DNA of 36,716 nucleotides from Candidatus Thermoplasmatota archaeon (GTDB taxonomy: Archaea; Thermoplasmatota; Thermoplasmata; UBA10834), in contig JAHIZT010000129.1 in the NCBI GenBank assembly GCA_018814355.1, positions 1 through 36,716 of the forward strand, written 5' to 3'. The notes beneath the pieces were generated by a model, which saw only the letters and a program-made list of their open reading frames with translations, had not been told where the DNA came from and did not search any database. The translations under genes were made by a program, and so were the position numbers. This document shows, in pieces, positions 34,572 through 36,716 of this stretch. Position 1 is the first letter of the stretch. Every line of letters begins with the position of its first letter.

Positions 34572-36274
34572 TGCAAATGGATCCGCAGGAGCTGCTCTCC
34601 CTCTGCAAGCGGAGGGGTTTCCTATGGCCGGCGTACGACATCTATGGGGCCGTAGCCGGACTCTATGACTACGGTCCTTTGGGCGCCGCGCTCAAGACGA
34701 ACATCGAGAACCACTGGAGAAAGCTGTACGTCCTGGGCGAGGGCTTCCAAGAGATTTCCTGCCCGATCGTGGCTCCCGAACCGGTCTTCAAGGCTTCTGG
34801 TCACCTGGATGCGTTCTCGGACATGTATGTCGAGTGCCTCAAATGCGGGGAGACCTACAGGGCGGACCATGTTGCTGCTGGCATGCACGAAAACGCCGCT
34901 TCCTTGAACGAGGAGCAGCTGAGCAAGTTGCTCAAGGATAAGAATGCCAGGTGCCTCGAATGCAAGGGCGAGCTGACCTCCCCTAGGCGATTCAACCTCA
35001 TGTTCAAGACATCTATCGGAGCTGGCAAGGGCAAGACAGCCTACCTCAGGCCCGAGACCGCTCAGGGGATGTTCGTCAACTTCTCGCAGGTGTATAGATA
35101 CGGCCGTGAGAAGCTCCCTGTGGGCGTCGTCCAGGTGGGCAGGGCTTTCCGGAACGAGATATCGCCCAGGCAGGGAGTCATCAGACTGAGGGAGTTCTCG
35201 CAGATGGAGGCCGAACTGTTCGTACACCCCGATGACAAGCATTGGCCCAGATTCAAGAATGTCAAGGACCGGGAGATCCCACTGGTCCCGAACGATGGTG
35301 CGGCTAGGACGATGACTCTCGACGAGGCGGTAAAGACCAAGGTCATAGCCAATCAGGTGCTCGCGTACTTCATGTGGCTCACGTACAAGTTCGCACTTGA
35401 CGTCGGCCTGGACCCTGCGAGAGTGAGGTTCAGACAGCATCTGAAGACAGAGATGGCTCACTACGCTTCGGACTGCTGGGACCTGGAGGCGGACATAGGT
35501 TATGGGTGGACCGAACTCGTAGGCGTCGCTGACAGGGGGAGCTACGACGTCCAGGCACACATAAACCATTCGGGAGCCGACCTAACGGCATTCGAGAGGT
35601 TCGATGAGCCCAAGGAGATTGAGGAGGAGGTCGTCAAGCCCAACTTCGGCGCGCTTGGCCCAGCATTCAAGGGAAAGGCGAAACAGGTGGCCGAGGCTCT
35701 TACGAAGCTCCCAGTTGCCTCAGTGAAAGGAAAAGACAAGGTGGTCGTCGAAGTGAGCGGAGAGAAGGTGACCGTGCCTGGATCATGCTATGAGATCTCC
35801 TTGAGAAAGGAGAAGGTTTCCGGGAGGAAGCTCATCCCTCATGTCATCGAACCCTCATACGGAGTCGACAGGATACTGTTCGCAGTCCTCGATCATTCAT
35901 ACGCCATCAAGGACGACTATGTCACCCTCAGGCTCAGAGGCCTCGTCGCCCCTATCAAGGCGGGAGTGTTTCCGCTGATGCCGAGGGATGACCTCGACAC
36001 CATCGCGCTCGAGATTCACGAGTCTTTGGCAAAAGCTGGGTATCCATCCTACTACGACGATTCGGGATCGATAGGCAGGAGATACGCCCGCATGGACGAG
36101 GTGGGCACGCCGTGCTGCATAACGGTGGACTACGACACCAAGACCGACGGCTGTGTTACGATCAGGGAGAGAGATACCGCGAACCAGATCAGGGTCAGGA
36201 AGGAGGAAGTCCCGAAGGCGGTCGAGATGATCGTCGGCGGCACCTCGCTGGAGTCCTTGACTAAGAAGAAATGA
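34571..36274 (+). CDS. glyS: Glycyl-tRNA synthetase (class II, archaeal/eukaryotic type)
   Basis: The 567-residue product charges tRNA-Gly. It is the single-chain alpha2 form: RGFLWPAYDIYGAVAGLYDYGPLG at the N-terminus holds the usual start of the catalytic core, followed by zinc-ligand-like CLKCGE and CLECKG, the RPETAQGMF motif, RNEISPRQG, EMAHYASDCWD, motif 3 SYGVDRI, and a C-terminal anticodon-binding domain (GVFPLMPRDD, GSIGRRYARMDEVGTP). Starts GTG 34568, ATG 34571 and ATG 34577 are all possible; ATG 34571 overlaps the CBS stop as TGATG. Its own TGA overlaps the next ATG. Confidence 0.95.
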   Translation: MQMDPQELLSLCKRRGFLWPAYDIYGAVAGLYDYGPLGAALKTNIENHWRKLYVLGEGFQEISCPIVAPEPVFKASGHLDAFSDMYVECLKCGETYRADHVAAGMHENAASLNEEQLSKLLKDKNARCLECKGELTSPRRFNLMFKTSIGAGKGKTAYLRPETAQGMFVNFSQVYRYGREKLPVGVVQVGRAFRNEISPRQGVIRLREFSQMEAELFVHPDDKHWPRFKNVKDREIPLVPNDGAARTMTLDEAVKTKVIANQVLAYFMWLTYKFALDVGLDPARVRFRQHLKTEMAHYASDCWDLEADIGYGWTELVGVADRGSYDVQAHINHSGADLTAFERFDEPKEIEEEVVKPNFGALGPAFKGKAKQVAEALTKLPVASVKGKDKVVVEVSGEKVTVPGSCYEISLRKEKVSGRKLIPHVIEPSYGVDRILFAVLDHSYAIKDDYVTLRLRGLVAPIKAGVFPLMPRDDLDTIALEIHESLAKAGYPSYYDDSGSIGRRYARMDEVGTPCCITVDYDTKTDGCVTIRERDTANQIRVRKEEVPKAVEMIVGGTSLESLTKKK

Positions 36275-36716
36275 GGAGAACCCGAACATACATGCCCTCA
36301 TCTCCTCCAAAGCACAACTCCGAAGGGGGAGCGTTCCCGCAGGCTCGTGACCTGTCAGGTGAATTCAGGAAGCACATCGGCAGGAAGGTCAGCTACGCAA
36401 CCCACGGGATCCACAGATATCCTGCGAAGTTCATACCGCAGATACCCCGGTTCTGCCTGGAGTCGTACTCGGAGGTGGGCGACGATGTCTTGGATCCGTT
36501 CATGGGCTCTGGCACGACCCTCCTGGAATCATACATTACCGGCCGGGATAGCTATGGGATCGACATCCACCCGTTGGCGAGACTCATCGCGAAGGTGAAG
36601 ACCACACCGGTCGACCCTCGGTCCCTGGGCGCCTCCGCTGAGAATCTCCTATCGAGCATCAGGAGCGACGGTGATGACAACAGCGCATGGGTCCCCGAGA
36701 TACCGAACAGGGAGCA
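36271..36716 (+). CDS. DNA methyltransferase (N4/N6 type), 5' part only
   Basis: The frame is open to the window end, giving about 148 residues of a SAM-dependent DNA methylase. The signature HGIHRYPAKFIPQIPRF is typical of N4-cytosine/N6-adenine methylases, and the SAM motif DPFMGSGTTLLES follows, then GIDIHPLARLIAKVK. The catalytic DPPY-type motif must lie beyond the window. ATG 36271 overlaps the glyS stop (ATGA); ATG 36292, seven codons on, is the alternative. No restriction endonuclease is visible, so an orphan or regulatory methylase cannot be separated from an R-M system. Confidence 0.85.
   Translation, partial: MRRTRTYMPSSPPKHNSEGGAFPQARDLSGEFRKHIGRKVSYATHGIHRYPAKFIPQIPRFCLESYSEVGDDVLDPFMGSGTTLLESYITGRDSYGIDIHPLARLIAKVKTTPVDPRSLGASAENLLSSIRSDGDDNSAWVPEIPNRE

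Overview
The window reads as chromosomal DNA of a GC-rich archaeon, most likely a member of the Thermoplasmatota. The evidence is: archaeal-type gene content (eukaryote/archaeal-type glycyl-tRNA synthetase, ThiD-ThiN fusion, RNA 2',3'-cyclic phosphodiesterase ThpR, short 2[4Fe-4S] ferredoxin, LUD/CCG iron-sulfur protein, two DUF835 proteins, PAS/GAF archaeal histidine kinase); TATA-like boxes about 25-30 nt before many starts, several apparently leaderless; and a mix of GTG/TTG starts and Shine-Dalgarno sites. Lineage is an inference. No rRNA, tRNA or CRISPR array was seen.

Layout. 1-163: 3' end of an IS200/IS605-type tnpB with its right terminus. 191-2293 (-): PAS-GAF-GAF histidine kinase. 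2582-4968 (+): corrinoid protein, MtmB-family methylamine methyltransferase homolog, and an 87-residue protein made of two identical-spacing four-Cys modules. 5081-10759: DUF835 protein, HAD phosphatase (-), MttB-family methyltransferase (-), a class A beta-lactamase-fold serine hydrolase (+), and a membrane DUF835 protein (-). 10868-15345: HTH-nucleotidyltransferase (-), then a coupled PolX-LigA repair pair (+). 15632-22105: zinc-ribbon protein, atypical kinase-fold protein, a 743-residue coiled-coil protein (-), and CopA (-). 22598-27335: MoaD/ThiS-like protein, membrane FKBP, PAP2 phosphatase (-), GT4 glycosyltransferase (-), ThiDN (-). 27383-31272: unknown small protein, LutB-LutA-like fusion, ThpR (-), PrsW-like protease (-). 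31359-31717: decayed IS termini, including a close inverted copy of the terminus at position 163. 31814-36716: ferredoxin (-), then a tightly packed + strand run of amidohydrolase, universal stress protein, four-CBS protein, GlyRS and a truncated DNA methyltransferase.

Most interesting theme. The window has two methylamine-methyltransferase homologs, one of the MtmB family and one of the MttB family, and both lack pyrrolysine. By alignment from memory, the Pyl site is Met in the MtmB homolog and Gly in the MttB homolog. UAG is an ordinary stop here, ending at least six genes including both methyltransferases. With the corrinoid protein and the duplicated four-Cys protein, this looks like a methyl-transfer module acting on an unknown methylated amine or related compound. 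The other notable systems are the PolX-LigA operon, the large coiled-coil protein, and a 17-bp palindrome abutting a TATA box before the amidohydrolase operon.
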